Shown: positions 11,101-24,481, counted from the stretch's first letter. The stretch: DNA of 64,000 nt from Citrus sinensis (GCF_022201045.2 NC_068560.1:27421501-27485500); one strand, 5' to 3'. The notes: generated from the letters alone by a model not told the origin. Program-made: numbers and translations.

Positions 11101-12450
11101 GCACACACATTAATATGAAGACTAATAATGTGTCATCCTATGTATGGTAATCAACTAACACTAATACACAATATAAATGACCAACCTGAAGAAATAACAA
11201 ACAACCTCCTAAATGAGCAGATTCATTTGACTTAAACTTGGAGATGGCCATTACAAGTCTACTGTAACAAAATGAAGCCCAATTGTGTTCTTTTATGGCA
11301 TTAGTGTCAACTAATGGATGTAAGAATGAAGCCGATATGAGCGTTGCACTTGATGGGCATAATATAGTGGCCAATGCAAACAACATAAATGCAACCTGCA
11401 GTTTATAATGACATATTCAGTGAGATTTAATAGATTAGGTCAACAAATAAACATGCTCACATGTGGGTAGTAACTACTAAAATGATAGACATTATAACAA
11501 ATACTAATGTTACTTTGAAGTCATTGCCGGAACCATCTGACTGCTTAATGAAATCTTCCAGTGTTTTGATGGCTATTCCCCGACCCGTGCACTTGAAAGT
11601 TTCTCTCAATGTCGCAATATTTTCAGGTTGACCAGACAGAGACACAGATAAACCTCCATCGTGCACTCCCATTATATCAGAAAACGTCTTTGCATTCAAT
11701 TTTATGTGTTGATTGTTCAAAACAAGCACATGCTGGTCAGGTACAAATTGTTCAACCAACCATGCACATAATTGTCTCCTCAGCCTACCAGTTCGCAAAT
11801 GTAAAAGATTACCAAATCCAATTTCACGTATTGCTCGTTGTTTTTCTACATTGAAAGCTTGAACAAGGTCAGAAAATCGATCTGGCGCACATCGAGTGTC
11901 AAGTATCTGCTTATCCATCTTCGTTTGCAACTGTGCATCAGTATCAGTTTGAGCATCATAGTCGGATACATTCAGTGGCTTTCTATACTTGGCCTTTTCG
12001 TTTGGTGGAAGGCTCTTGTATGAATCACCCAACTTCTTTCTTAGCTGGCCAATAATATAAACATTAGTTAGTAGTTTTTTCCAGTCAATTAAGATGCCAA
12101 CATACAAATCATAATACAAATCACGTAACATAAAAACATGGCAATTTAATTACCTCTTGGCTGACAATAAGGTTTTCATCAGAGGCCTTCAATCGCTTCA
12201 CTTGCTCTTTACTGTGAGTGAAACAAAGAACCATTATATGTTTAGATTTTAACAGAATAAAACATCAACACACAATGTTTTATTGTACAATGGTGCAAGT
12301 GAACAACAAAACAGCAACAGGTACTTACAAATATGACATGAAGCCATATGATTGATTGCTAGAACCCACAGTAGTGACACCAATATTCCCATCTTGCTGA
12401 ATGGAAACATCATCTAAGCATCTCTTCTGCTTGCGGTCTCCCCTTCCCAT
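8161..12450 (-). CDS. Ulp1/C48 SUMO-protease-like gene, 13 exons, with one in-frame stop (possible pseudogene)
   Basis: Exons, from the start at 12450 downward: 12450-12329, 12211-12154, 12044-11514, 11395-11186, 11060-10920, 10614-10105, 10004-9769, 9599-9515, 9410-9318, 9151-9053, 8962-8825, 8716-8531, 8403-8161. All junctions are GT-AG and the frame is kept (884 codons). The N-terminal domain (RCAPDRF; GRLRRQLCAWLVEQF) is a type often joined to C48 peptidases in plant transposon-derived genes. The protease motifs are His706 (GSSHWF), Asp723 (IWDS), Gln777 (LPQQ) and Cys783 (NDCG). A TAA at 8684-8686 (codon 752) would end the protein before the catalytic Cys. An in-frame alternative acceptor (exon starting 8677) would skip it with loss of 13 codons, but its pyrimidine tract is poor. 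The closest relative here is the gene at 18158-22640. The family removes SUMO-like modifiers. Splice sites are my own reading. Confidence 0.75.
8684..8686 (-). other. In-frame TAA in exon 12 of the first ULP gene
   Basis: Reading phase 0 from the exon 12 acceptor gives LKALDHVLGE, then stop, then GQRIYGPNF. The paralogue reads through the same place (LLLGEARLRFGSNF). The open frame resumes directly after the stop and contains the catalytic Cys region, so the lesion is a recent nonsense change or is bypassed by splicing. Confidence 0.8.
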
Positions 12451-14020
12451 ATTTAACAAGCTAGAAAACTTTCTGCTTCCAAATTATATATGCCTTAACT
12501 GATTTTGCATCACTTCAACTTCTTAGCTAAGTTGTAGTGTTGAAAAATTAAGAGCAAGTTGTTTGTATGGTATTCTGCAAAGGGGACTTATTGAAGAAAA
12601 AATAAATAAATAATCAGGGCTATCAATGGGATTATAAAGGGCTTTCTTGACATGGTATGATTTGTAAATATTTGTAATGGGGTTTTCTACAAATAAGGGT
12701 TTATTCAACTTATTATAGAGCTTTTCAAATAACATCACTCATAAAAAATGTATTATACAACTTACAATTAGGTCTACTGAAAATTATGGATGTTAAAAAT
12801 TCGTTAGTGTTAAGTATAAACAAATTAAAGTTGATTTGTTTAGCAAATAAAAATTCATGAAGTTAATTCATTTCTAAAATGTGAACAAATTTCAGGGAAA
12901 AAATAATAATTGACTTAACATTAAAATGTAAAATTGGCTGTTAAGCAAACAGGCCACGGTGAAATAATGAAATATAAAATTATGCAAAAATGATCAGCAA
13001 GTAATTTTAATTTTCTAGATATTCTTTCAATACATGAAGAAAGATCAAATTTTGCTTTCTAGATTTTCTTTCTATAAATGAAGAAATCAACTATTCCACA
13101 ACCTTGATTGTTAAAAGTTGAATGCATGAATGTGTCTCTATTCAAAACCCCATGCTTCAACAAGAATTCTTCAATCTGTAAACTTACTTAACTAGCATCC
13201 CAATCAATTACATGTTACAACTATAATCGAATGAATTAGGACCACCAACAAAATCCAATAAATAATCAAGCAAATAGAAACTAAATCAAACAATCGGATT
13301 TTGCCAATTGAGCTGCAACTTGGACTCAGCTTCATATATGAGGCACAAGGCATTAAGCAAAACGTAACTAGTATAGGGGAAAATACACGCACACAAAAAG
13401 CACCAAGAAAGTAAATAATTTCAAATAAAAATAGACATTCTCACCAGAACTAAAATAAAAGCAGTTTGAAGCTAGCCGAAAACAAAGAAGATGCAGAACA
13501 GACAAATATTCAAGAATCAAAACACCAATCCAAAAAATGAAGAAGTTCGGGGGAGGAAAAACGAGACATGAAACATAATTATCTAATTTTAAAAACCTGC
13601 CACAGAATTAATCCTTAAGCCGTCGCAAGCTTAAATAGACATGCAAAAAATCATGTTTTCCATCAAATCAGAAAAACAAAATTTTAATCAAACCACGAAT
13701 AAAAAAAAAAATAAAACCCTAGCCCAAATTCAAACAATAAAGTGAGATAAATTTGGAAAAGAGAATGAAAGCCATTGAAAGAAATAGAGCAAACCCTAAC
13801 CTTTGTTTATCTAGCGAAGAACAGAAGGCTTAAGTAGATGCTGGCAACTTGTGAAGAATGAGGGAGAATATAGATGTTGCATTATGAAATTTTTGGGAGA
13901 AAGTCTGCAGCTGTTGATCCCGAGGAGGGAAAATTTTAAGTACTTGAACTTAACAGTAATAACTAGGAAGCGGACGAGGCGAGCATTGAGGGTGATAATG
14001 TCTTTTGGTTTAAAGAAAAT
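12451..14020. other. AT-rich upstream region of the first ULP gene
   Basis: No supported coding sequence; short open frames here have no domain or codon signal. It would hold the promoter and 5' UTR of the minus-strand ULP gene. No clear TATA box or MULE terminal inverted repeat could be assigned by eye. Confidence 0.4.
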
Positions 14021-14021
14021 T

Positions 14022-14362
14022 AAGTACTTTCCCTTTATGCAAGTCCACGAATCCAGTTCTTAAGAAACAAAAATGGAAAAAGGAAAAAAGTCCACTAGCC
14101 CATTACATTGCCATTTTAAATTGTTGAAAGTGGATTAAAAAAATAGAAAGAAGAAATTAAAAAAATTCACTATTGATAATGCTTTTTATAAAAAAGAAAA
14201 ATACATACTTCCCTTTTAATCAAGTCTACTGGTCCAGTTATTATAACAAAAAAAAAATTGTCCACTACTGCAATACATCGCCATTTTGAATTGTTGGAAG
14301 TGAAAAAAATGGGAAAAGATGGAAAAATTAAGAAAAATCAGTATTGATAAATAAAAACTTCA
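14022..14362. repeat. Two-unit tandem repeat, ~180 bp period
   Basis: A unit beginning 'agtactttccctttatgcaa' near 14023 is repeated in diverged form beginning 'catacttcccttttaatcaa' near 14204. Shared blocks follow in order: 'aagtcyac', 'tccagtt', 'gtccacta', 'acatygccattttraattgttg', and 'tattgataa'. Function unknown. Confidence 0.65.
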
Positions 14363-14399
14363 TTTTGGCGGTAGTTTTGCCGCTAAATGTTTAACCATT

Positions 14400-17300
14400 T
14401 TGGTGGAAGGTAATTATTTGAAGTGACAATTGATACAGTTGTGTGTTTTTTTTTTTTTTCATATTCTATTATTGAGTTAATCTGACTTTGAATTATAGTT
14501 GGTTGTAGCGACAATTGATTGTGTAACGTCTGTACTGTTAAAAAATTTTGTAATAGTGATAAAATCCTTATACCATTCCTTAAAAATTTTAAATTATCAA
14601 AATTTCTCAAGTTTAAAAGGACAAACACGTAAATTAATAAATTATCTAGCCATAAATGATAAAACTTGTACCTAAGAATAGTATTTCTCTTAGTTTTTAT
14701 TTTTGCTTTCAGACTAGTACTTCTTTTAACTTTTATTTTTAAAAGAAGTATAAAGCCAAAATATAAAAGTATTTTCTTCTTATTATTGAGTATCTATCTT
14801 TACAACTCGTACCTCGTATTTGCCATATAGTGATAAAATATTTTTCAACTAAAATTTAAAATACAAATATGAATTATGAAATGGGATGGCTGTAATAAGT
14901 TTGTTAAATTGAAAAAACTATTTGGTGTAATTGTAATTTTATTCTATGCTATAAATTAATTTGTCTTTGGTATTTACTTAGAGATCTAATGACATGGGCA
15001 ATATTGCGTAGAACAATGGCCGATGAGACCAGTTCTCATTGAGAGAGCTATAACACACAAATGTTGGAAAATTATTATCTACTGAAAATCATCACCTAAA
15101 TTTCGGAAATATTTATGTTTTTCAACAATATTCATGTTCTATCAGAAAGAAACAAACAAATATTCAGGTTAAACAACATCCAATTACTCCCTAAAGTTAT
15201 ATGATTTGCTTTTCAAATTCGCACATTTTGTTAGAGAATCCTCTAAATTTTTCTCTGCACTCTCTGTGATGATGAGATGTCATAAAATAATAAAATGTTA
15301 CGTGTGACCTAGGGATTATAAATACCGATATAAATAATTTTCTATGTTATTTTTAGGTTTCCTATTTTAACTGATCATAAAAATAAAAATTACTCTTAAA
15401 TCTCTATATATTAAAATGTCACACCCTATTAAATATATTAAAACTTAAATTAGTGAAAATTTAATAGATTACTGTTAAGTAGCTTTAACCTTTTAAGACA
15501 ATCCACACTATATAATTATTTAGAAATGAGCTCAATGTTGGATTAAGGGCTAGTTTGGTAATACTATAACTTGTAAAATAATCGTTGGTAACTGTGTAAC
15601 AGAAACAATTACATATGAAAGAATCAGTGAAACATTTGGTATAATTTATTTTTAAAAGTACTGTTAGTTTTAAAAGCGGTTGTATATATTTGGTAAATCG
15701 TACTGTTAATCTATTGTAAAAATGTAAATGACTAAATTAGACATAATATTGAATGAAATTTATTTCAATATTTATAAACACACACACACACATATAATAT
15801 ATCTCAATATGTATATATAATTATTTGATAACTAAAATAAATATTTTATGGTATTAGTATTTTTATTTTTTATTGTGCTGTCTCAATATAATTGATAATA
15901 ATAATAACAATAATCTCTTTAAAGTTAATGATTTTATTTCCTAATAATCAACCAAAAATTTGAAAGTTTATAATATATATATGGGGTAAAACTATGGTGC
16001 AACTGTGGTACCATACCACAGTTACATCCATCCATTGGATGCTATATGATGATATATACAAAATCATATTAAATGTAAAAGTGATTCTCAAAATTAAAAT
16101 TTGAAAATCTACTATAAAATTGAGTAATTTTGCCAAAAATGATTTTTATAAAAATTTACCAAATACGAAAATTAATTTTTAGATTTTCAAAATCACTTTT
16201 AAATCTCCTAAAAACAATCTCAAGTGAGCCCTAAAAATTCGATTACAAGAACTTGTTCGCTTGATACGAGATCGCAATATGGGTCACTACCCTCCGTAAG
16301 GAGAGTGACCTCGCACATGTGATCAAAACCCATTCAATTAATCTCAATGAAAAAAGGATTTTATAAGGAAATTTTAGAAATGTCCAAATGTCTACTCCAC
16401 GAGTCATAACATTAATTACTCAACAATTTCACGGGATGAATTGCAACTGTACTAAACTTATAACAACTAATAAATTAGGTTAGAATTAAATTCATACGTA
16501 GGTTTGCTTTAATTTTTCGTATTTTAATAGACAATCCTTGTGAATTCTCCAAAAATGTGCTCCAAAATAGCAGTTGTAGGTAAATATAAAACTCAAATTT
16601 TAAGCACAACGACAAGAAATGTTAAATTCATAATCTCTTTTAAATAATAAAAGAATTTACAAACACTTGATTAAATTGTACTATAAATATTAGTTATGTT
16701 TCTAAATGATATTGAAAACAACAATATTTTATGAGTAATTACAAAATTTGATACCATCAAGAATATAATTGCTTTTCGGTTAGGTAAGAGTTGGATGGAA
16801 AACTATATCCTTCCCACCTTTTCGTAAATTGGTTAAGGTTTGAAACTCTATATTTATATTTCAGAGTTGATTTCTTTTAAATGTAATTTTAAAAATTATA
16901 TTTTAATCAATTGTATTTTTACAATAATCTTATACAATAACCATATATATAAAATTTTGACGATTGCTAATCTCATGTATATGTGCACCCGTGGACATTA
17001 CAAGCCACATTTATAATTGCTAATTTTAACAAGTAATACTTATCAAAAATATCAAAAATGGAGGCGGGAAATAAAAATATCAATTTGTACCTGTCAGTGA
17101 AAAATTAGAAATTTTGAATTTCATTGACATTATATTTCCAGTACAATATATCATACTGCCAAATCTAAAATAAAGGCAGTGGTTTTTATTTTTATTTTTG
17201 TTTGAGCTTTTGTTCAAAATGGAAGTAGTAGTTCAAATTAATTTCACCATGCAAGGAATATTCTTTTTTTTTTTTTGGGTCTGAGTGCTCAACATCCAGA

Positions 17301-17450
17301 CATTCTAGATCAATTTTTTTTTTCAAGTGCCCAACAACCAAAAAATAACACTCCAGTGACCTTTTCGACACTCATGCATGCATGCAAGCCACAAAGGAAA
17401 AATAAAAGATCACTTTAATTTAACAACGGAAAATTGAATCTACAAAGATA
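14400..17450. other. Gene-free AT-rich stretch with transposon debris
   Basis: No supported gene on either strand. It contains an imperfect inverted repeat (16075-16110 against 16181-16206, 'aaaagtgattytcaaaat' type), a (CA)n run at about 15780-15792, T-rich homopolymer runs near 17261 and 17312, and a 'gggctagtttggtaatac' motif near 15546 that looks like a MITE end without an identifiable partner. Confidence 0.45.
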
Positions 17451-18157
17451 TAATATCTGTAGGATTGAACATCATTAGTCAAAGCAAAGTAGATTACAAA
17501 AGAGTCGAAACCCTTCAACATCATAATTCATCAAAATCTGAAACAAAACAAAACCAAATTTAAGCTACAAAAAATTCAATAAGTAATTTTACTGGAATTT
17601 TAAGACAGTTATAATAGAGAAGAATTAACAGAGATATAGCCCTAAATACATATCAAGTTTCTACAATTAGCCATCTCTGACCGATAGTGCCTAATAACAA
17701 ATGGTCAGAATATGCAACCTAAATACACTACCCTCCGACACAAAAAAATAAGAGGGCATCCATCAGCACGAAATCCATCTACAACACCATCTTCTAAAGC
17801 CACACATGGCTCATCTGCTTGACTGCTTCTTTAGGTGAATGAACTGACAAAGGTTCTAATAAACAGTTACTGGACTACCTAACCAAAAAATGATTAGTAT
17901 ATGCTATACAAAAAAGGTGTTACAAAAATATTCAAAAACAAAATGGTTTCGAATACCAAAATATAAAAGCTGCCATTCCAAGTGTAGTGACACCTAGTTC
18001 AAAACACAAGCAGATGATTAATAACAAGTTTAATTGGTCTACCAAAAACATCATAACTCACTAAAAGAAATAGAAAAAACAACTTAATAACAATTGATAA
18101 GCATAGGACATAAGATCAAAAATGGGAATGACAAGCGACTTAACATACCTTTAGAGA
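17451..18157. other. Downstream region of the second ULP gene
   Basis: No supported ORF. Probably contains its 3' UTR on the minus strand. Nothing else recognised. Confidence 0.35.
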
Positions 18158-21100
18158 TCATAGTAATGTTTTTAATAAAGCCTCGGACGGTGTCTGGTTA
18201 AGATTAATATTTCTGGCAGCTTTTCTTAATTCTGAAGGTTGTTTACAAGGGGCCCTTTGCGAGTCAGCAGCACTACACTTTCCATATCCATTGGAAGCAT
18301 CTTGCATGAGTTTATGCCTAATATGATTAAGTGGAGATTGTGCTAGATAGAGTGCCAACAGGATGCGAGCATAATCCGAATCGTGCTAACAAAAAAGAAA
18401 CACTAATTACAACAATTTCTATATGCTCACAAGATGAATTTATATAAAAATAACAAAGTCCACATAGTTCACGACTCCAGTGGTTGTTACCTAATTACTA
18501 GCAGCAAGCTTATTTTTTCACAAAAGGTAGTTGACTTGCAACATATAATAATACTTCTTAAATATAAATACTTAGCCTTTTACATATGCAGATTTTTAAC
18601 AATTCACATTTTTAGGTGCTTGTTTACTTGCTAAAAAGTATGTCTTATTGCTTTCAAAACTAGATATCTTCTAAAAACTGCTTGTTTAATACATCCTTAA
18701 AAGGAAAAAAAATTACCGAGTACTCCTAGTTATGCCTTAAAAGTACTCTTAATATTTCTTACTTCTTTGCAGTACTCCTCTGTTATCATTGTTATTAATC
18801 TAAATACAGAATCATTAAACATAATGACTGATAAATGGTCTGAAGAAAGCATTGATCATGAACTAAATATCAGAATCATCAATGTTCAAGATTGAAAAAA
18901 AAAAAAAGCATATACCTGATAAGACTGGTCAGCAACAATAGAGGGATTGTCCATATATTTCAAGGTATAGTATCCACAATCAAAATCATTTGGCTGTTGT
19001 GGCAGACCAGTTTGACGACCAAGTTGAAAATGCAGAAAATTGAAATTTGAACCAAAACGAAGTCGAGCCTCTCCAAGTAGCAAAAAATCCAGTGAGGCGA
19101 GCTGCCAACATCAACCAGAATAAGTGTTAACAAAATTTAGAATGTTATTTAATCAAATTCCTACTAACGCACAAATGTAGTCAATCCTCCTAAGAACATA
19201 CAATTGTCAATGACTGATTAATCATTTTTTCCCTTTGACTGAGAGATTCCAATGAATCCCAAATATCAGCAGTTTGACGAAGAATGTCAATAACAAGCAT
19301 GTACCAATGAGCTTCACAATGTATGGGCACATAAATCTGCAGTTGTGGGAGAGTAAATACAATTAATGGCAAAATGTTTTGTTATCAGGTTAGTAAAATG
19401 AAAAAGATACCAAAGAACTATGTAAAAATACAAACTACAAAAAGTTCATTAAAAAAATTCATGTTATGCGCTAAACCTTTTCACAGGTTTCCAACTGGGG
19501 CATGTAGCGCTCTTGGAACCTAGAAGCTCGACGATAGGGGTTTAGATCACCCGAGTCACCCAATACAACTTGCTTTAAATTTAAGAGGCAAAAATTAAAA
19601 GAATAAAAACATTTTGTTAGTTGACAATCTGCATGATCTCATTTAAAGACTAATGATTGAATTAAAAATATTTAATTTCTGGTTATCTTACGGAATAATA
19701 TGACGGCAAGAACCAACATCGAGGAGAGGTGATATCCTTTTGGGCCTCTTCGATAGTCTTGTACTCTGCGTACATAGTAATAATCTGAAATTTTTTTTAA
19801 CAGTTGCGACCAAAGTGGAACATTAGTTAAGAGATATGCACATATATACTAATTGAAAATAATGGCATCATTAGTTTTGAATGAATCCTAAATATTATAC
19901 ATAGTAGGCATAGAGTATTACATCACCATCAATCCATGCTCTCGGCAGGAGGGAACGCATACTGCTCCGTGTTATGCTGCTGTATTCTGTACGGACGACA
20001 ACATCCCTTTACCATGAAAAAACAACATTATTACAATGAATAAAAGCAAGATTAAGAGATTTATATCTATATTCGAAACAATCTAGCCATTTACAAAAAC
20101 ATTTCATTATTACTAGACCATACATTTCAGCCAACTTGTCGTCAAAAAGGTAAAGAATAAGCTTTTTTTCATCCTCGGTAAATGGAGTGGGAACTGAAAA
20201 TGGACCAGCCAAAAATCGGGGTTGGGTAGACTTGAGATTGACATTCTTTTCTTTAGAAGTTTGAATATGCATTCCCTGTGCAGTTGATTGTATCATCACA
20301 AGACCCTCCTACAAAAGAAAAAAAATTAAAATTCACATATTCTCAGGTAATGTCACAACATACAATTATGATAAATATATAAACAACAGTAACAAAGACA
20401 CTTTAATACCTTAGAATCCTTAAGAATCAGTTCTTGTTTTCCCTTGGACATTTCCATTTTCTTTGAGGGTAGTGCATCTGTCTTTTCACAATCCAGAGCC
20501 ATTTCTAATGTCCTCAATATTTGATATAGTTGTTGTTCCTTTGTGTTTAAGCTGGAGCCATCATAAGGAGAGTTTATCTTATCATAACCTCGGGCTGAAC
20601 TTTCATTTGATGAGATTTCAATAAACTCAGCCCCAATATTATTTTCTTGAGCAGACACAAACTCGTGGGAAGGAGTTTTAATGTTATCTGTGCTAGGATG
20701 ATGGACATGAGGGGCAACTCGGTCCATAATTTGTCTTTGATGTAGCAATTCTTTTAGCATTTTAGTTTGGTCAGATATCGCATCAGATAGATAATCAACC
20801 TTAAATGTCAGTACCCTGATTGAAAGTATTTGTTTCTGAATTATTTCTTCAAAATTGAGATGTCTAACAGCTTTTGATCGAGAAGCTTCACCGGTATCAG
20901 TGGTACGCATCTGAATCTGTTTAATTGAGCAGAAATGATATCAAAAAAATAAGGATAATACCATTTCTCACTCATTATTATGGTAATTATAATGATAAGC
21001 ACTCTACAATAAAATTTACCTTATTACTTCCAATCCCTCCCTGAGATTTCAACCATTTCATGAACCTTTTCACCATTGATTCTTTCCAGAATGTCACAGG

Positions 21101-22640
21101 AGTTTTGGTCCCATCAGGCTGAATGCAGTTGTATGCAACATTGTGGAGGTAAAAAATCTGTATAAACAGATTATAGTTAAGAAAATCTGTATAAACAGCC
21201 ATCCATGGCCAGAAAAATGCTAAAATTCAATTATGAAAATCATCTTACCTGTAGGAAAAGAAGACATCCCCCGACATATGTAGTTTCACAATTCTTATAT
21301 TTGCCAATGGATTTTGCCAGCCATTTATAACAAAATGAAGCCCAATTAAGTGATTTAACATTGAGAACATCGTTGCACGGATGCAAGAACAAATGCGATA
21401 TATAACCACTTGTTGGGCATAACAACGTGGCTAGTGCAAACAAAGTAAACGCAACCTGCTCATATCAAAACTACTATTTGTAAAATGAACAATAACAAAC
21501 ATGAATGAGTTTGATAAATGGCTGATATGTGCTCATATTTCATAGTAACTTCAAATGTTTTATACAATTATGCATGCAAATATTATAGAAAAAATACAAA
21601 TGGTATCAGAATATAATATAATATGAAAGAAATATAACATATATTCATGATTTAATATAATAATGGGTGTATGCATAAATGTGCCAAAATCAACTTTATT
21701 ACAAACCTTGAAAATCCAGCTGGTTTTATCTTCTTGCTTTATAATATCCTCAAGCGTCTTGATGTTGATCCCTTTGACTGTTGATTGAAAAATATCTCGT
21801 AATTCAGCAATATTTTCACTTGGTCCACCCAATTGTATTGGTATACCTCCATCTTTTACACCCATGACATCTGAAAATGTTCTGTGGCACAGTTTCAAAT
21901 TTTGACCATGAAGTTCAATAATGTTGCATTCAGGTTTGAATTGATCCACCAACCAACGACATAATTGCCTCCTCAGTCGACCACATTGGATTTCAAGTAG
22001 GCTTCCAAATCCTATATCCCTTATTGCATTTTTCTTGTCTTCCGATAAGTTACCAACAAGAGAACAAAATCGGTCAGGCGCACACCTAGTTTCCAAGGTG
22101 AACTTATCTGCCTTAATAGTTTTTGATTCATTGTTATCCGAATATGCATCTGCACATCCAATCCTTTCATATTGCTTTTTGTGACTTGCCTTATGTTCTG
22201 CTGAAAGTTCTCTGTTGGTTTTCCAAGTGTGTTTCCTCAACTGTCACAAAAGTAATAAAGATTAAAAAAATTTAAATATGACTTCTCAAAAGCTCTTCTC
22301 ATACTAATTTTAAAAAAAATACTAATTTGTGACTTGCCACTAATGAACATACTAATTTAAAAAAATATTTATACATATACTGACCCCAATAGTGGTAGAC
22401 AAATTAAAATTATGACTTCTCGAAAGCTCTTCTTCATCGCTGCAACTGCATGACATTGAATTAGTAGTTATCTAGTATGCGTGTCGGATAATAAATGAAT
22501 ATAGTTACTTACAAGTGAGAGACAAATCCATATGTTGAAGATTTAGGAACTGCATTTTCATTGTTTACTTTCGGAAGACAAGTACTACTCTTTTGTAAGT
22601 TTATTGATTCTCGTTTACGCTTGCGTAGCTGATTGTCCAT
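18158..22640 (-). CDS. Ulp1/C48 SUMO-protease-like gene, 13 exons, open (858 aa)
   Basis: Exons, from the start at 22640 downward: 22640-22513, 22439-22385, 22240-21707, 21455-21249, 21157-21020, 20916-20410 (or from 20910), 20308-20124, 20006-19922, 19784-19692, 19572-19477, 19336-19202, 19101-18916, 18385-18158. All junctions are GT-AG and the frame is open throughout. Residues ~60-240 hold the conserved N-terminal domain (CAPDRFCSL; GRLRRQLCRWLVDQF). The C48 peptidase is at ~670-790 with His686 (AHWYM), Asp703 (IWDS), Gln757 (LPQQ) and Cys763 (DFDCG), so the catalytic triad is complete. Structure matches the gene at 8161-12450 exon for exon, with several identical exon lengths (85, 93, 186 bp). 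Expected role: peptidase on SUMO-like conjugates, in a family known to be spread by MULEs. No transposase gene was found beside this copy. The middle exon 6 region is poorly conserved and fits a linker. Confidence 0.82.
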
Positions 22641-23734
22641 CTGTTTTCCTATGTAAAACATTGTAAATCCATCCATTAAAACCTATAACATTTTAAAAAA
22701 AAATTACTTATTTCATTCTATTTCTTTTACCAAATTTTACTTTCCTATTTAAACAATATACTTTATTTCTGCATTTTAAGCTTTTTCTTTTTCATTCTCT
22801 TCATATGAATATCATATAAACACATGTTAATTCTTTCCCCCTTCGGTCAGCATATCCCCACACAGGTTATTAGATTATACCCTTCAATTAATAAATTCTT
22901 CTATATTAAAAAAATATACCAGTTGTTTAACTCGCAATTCTAAAGGATATATGGTAATTTGTCAAGACGTACCTGTTACGGGTAGGTTTCTTTGAATTAC
23001 AAATCTCCTTACATAGTCCCGTTAGTTGAGATTGTTTCTTTGTGAGAATAAATTGATCTATTTAAAATGCAGACTTCAAAAAGACATAAGACAATAGGGA
23101 AAACTTTCAAACTAATTAAAAAATTACCATATAGAAAGAGAATTTAATCACGATTCTAAAGATATCCATAGATTTAAAACACAGTAAATAACACAACAAT
23201 AATATGAAAATTCGTACCATTAGTTTTCTTTAAGTTGCAGGTGAAAATTTCTTTAACTACATTTTTGTTCTGGGCGTTGATTGAGGCTGATCCTTCGTTG
23301 ATTGAGCTGATTCTTCGTTGAAATTATACTATTTAGTGCTGGTGCTTGGGCGGTCAACCGTAATTTTGTATTTGAGAAAGAGATTCAGAGAAAGCCGACC
23401 AACTTCCAGTCTCACCACAGACCACACCCTCAATTTTTTCATTAAAAGGGGATACCAATTGAATGCCCAATTGCCTGAGCTTTAGAGACAGATGAAAAGG
23501 GAACGGGTAAAAAAATATCTTATTTATACCACATCTCAATCAATCGCAACTGATACTTCCGGTAGCCAACATTAGCCAAAAAAAATATAATCCGTTGGAT
23601 TACTTTTGAGTGCGATCGAACGGCCAATTAATTTTTAAATAAAAAAATCAATAACGATGTATGTGGTGCAGCGTTGTATTACAGGTGGAGCCCTGTTTCA
23701 GACATAACTGTAACATAGCAAAGCCCATATATAC
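22641..23734. other. Upstream region of the second ULP gene
   Basis: AT-rich with no supported coding sequence. It should carry the 5' UTR and promoter of the minus-strand ULP gene. A 'gctgatycttcgttgattgag'-like doublet occurs at about 23287-23321. No terminal inverted repeat was identified. Confidence 0.35.
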
Positions 23735-23985
23735 AACAACTTTGTCAAGTCCATATACCGCGTGAATCGCGGACGGAGGACCTAACAATATTTCCAGTCC
23801 ACACTGGTTAAAAAAACAAAAATAAAAAAAGAAAAGAAAGATAATAACAATAGGCATAACTTCTTTTGAAATGAAATATTTCTAAATTGGAATTTTGCGT
23901 GCAGTATAAGTATTTGAAGAATACGACAGCATTTTCACCACGTTATTAGCTCCTTCATTTCCTTCAGCATTAATTGCTTTTGCAA
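23735..23985 (+). pseudogene. Orphan CNL promoter / 5' leader relic (no coding part)
   Basis: This stretch matches the sequence just upstream of both CNL genes (31222-31480 and 43394-43660). Shared blocks are the 'tttgtcaagtycatata' and 'gcgtgaatcgc' motifs, 'ggacctaacaatat', 'gaaatgaaatatttctaaat', 'ggaattttgc', and 'ttttcaccac' followed by 'tcagctccttcattt'. It stops just before the point where the CNL leader and coding region begin ('tacttgtgcaacaa'). It is therefore the 5' end of a further cluster member whose gene body is lost. The 5-kb retroelement begins about 500 bp downstream. Confidence 0.75.
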
Positions 23986-24481
23986 AATAGTAATTAGAAA
24001 AAGCACCCATAAAAAAAAAAAATTAGAAAAAGCACATGTGTCGAGATTTACTCGGTGGAGTAGTAGTCTTCATCCCTTAATTGGCCACCGTTGTCTGCCA
24101 CTGCACATGAATAGTGAAAAGGCATGGCAATGATAAGGCTTTAACTTGGAAAAGGCCGCGGCCTGGTACGTGCGGTCTAGCACCATCATTTTAAAATATA
24201 GTTCCTTAATTGATTGTTTATGTTAGAATTATGAGAAAGTAGAAAACTAAATAATAAAATAACAAATAATTTTTCTATTCTCCACTTTTCTTCTGTTGAA
24301 AAATTAGAACAAATCATTCTCTATTAGAATTAAATACTATTTAAAAACAAGTTATCCAAACAAATTTTAGATTGCTTCATTATTAAAAAACAAAAAACAC
24401 CAAAACCAAAACAATACCAAACGTACCTTAAGATTCCAATATTATTATGTAACAATATATAAAATATTTTTGTATGTTTAC

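Noticed and set aside
16075-16206. Inverted repeat suggesting a small MITE
   Set aside because: Arms are imperfect and no target duplication could be defined; kept only as a remark in the gene-free region.
24140-24480. Possible MITE ending 'ccaaacgtacc'
   Set aside because: The right end looks like a terminal repeat but no matching left end or target duplication was found.
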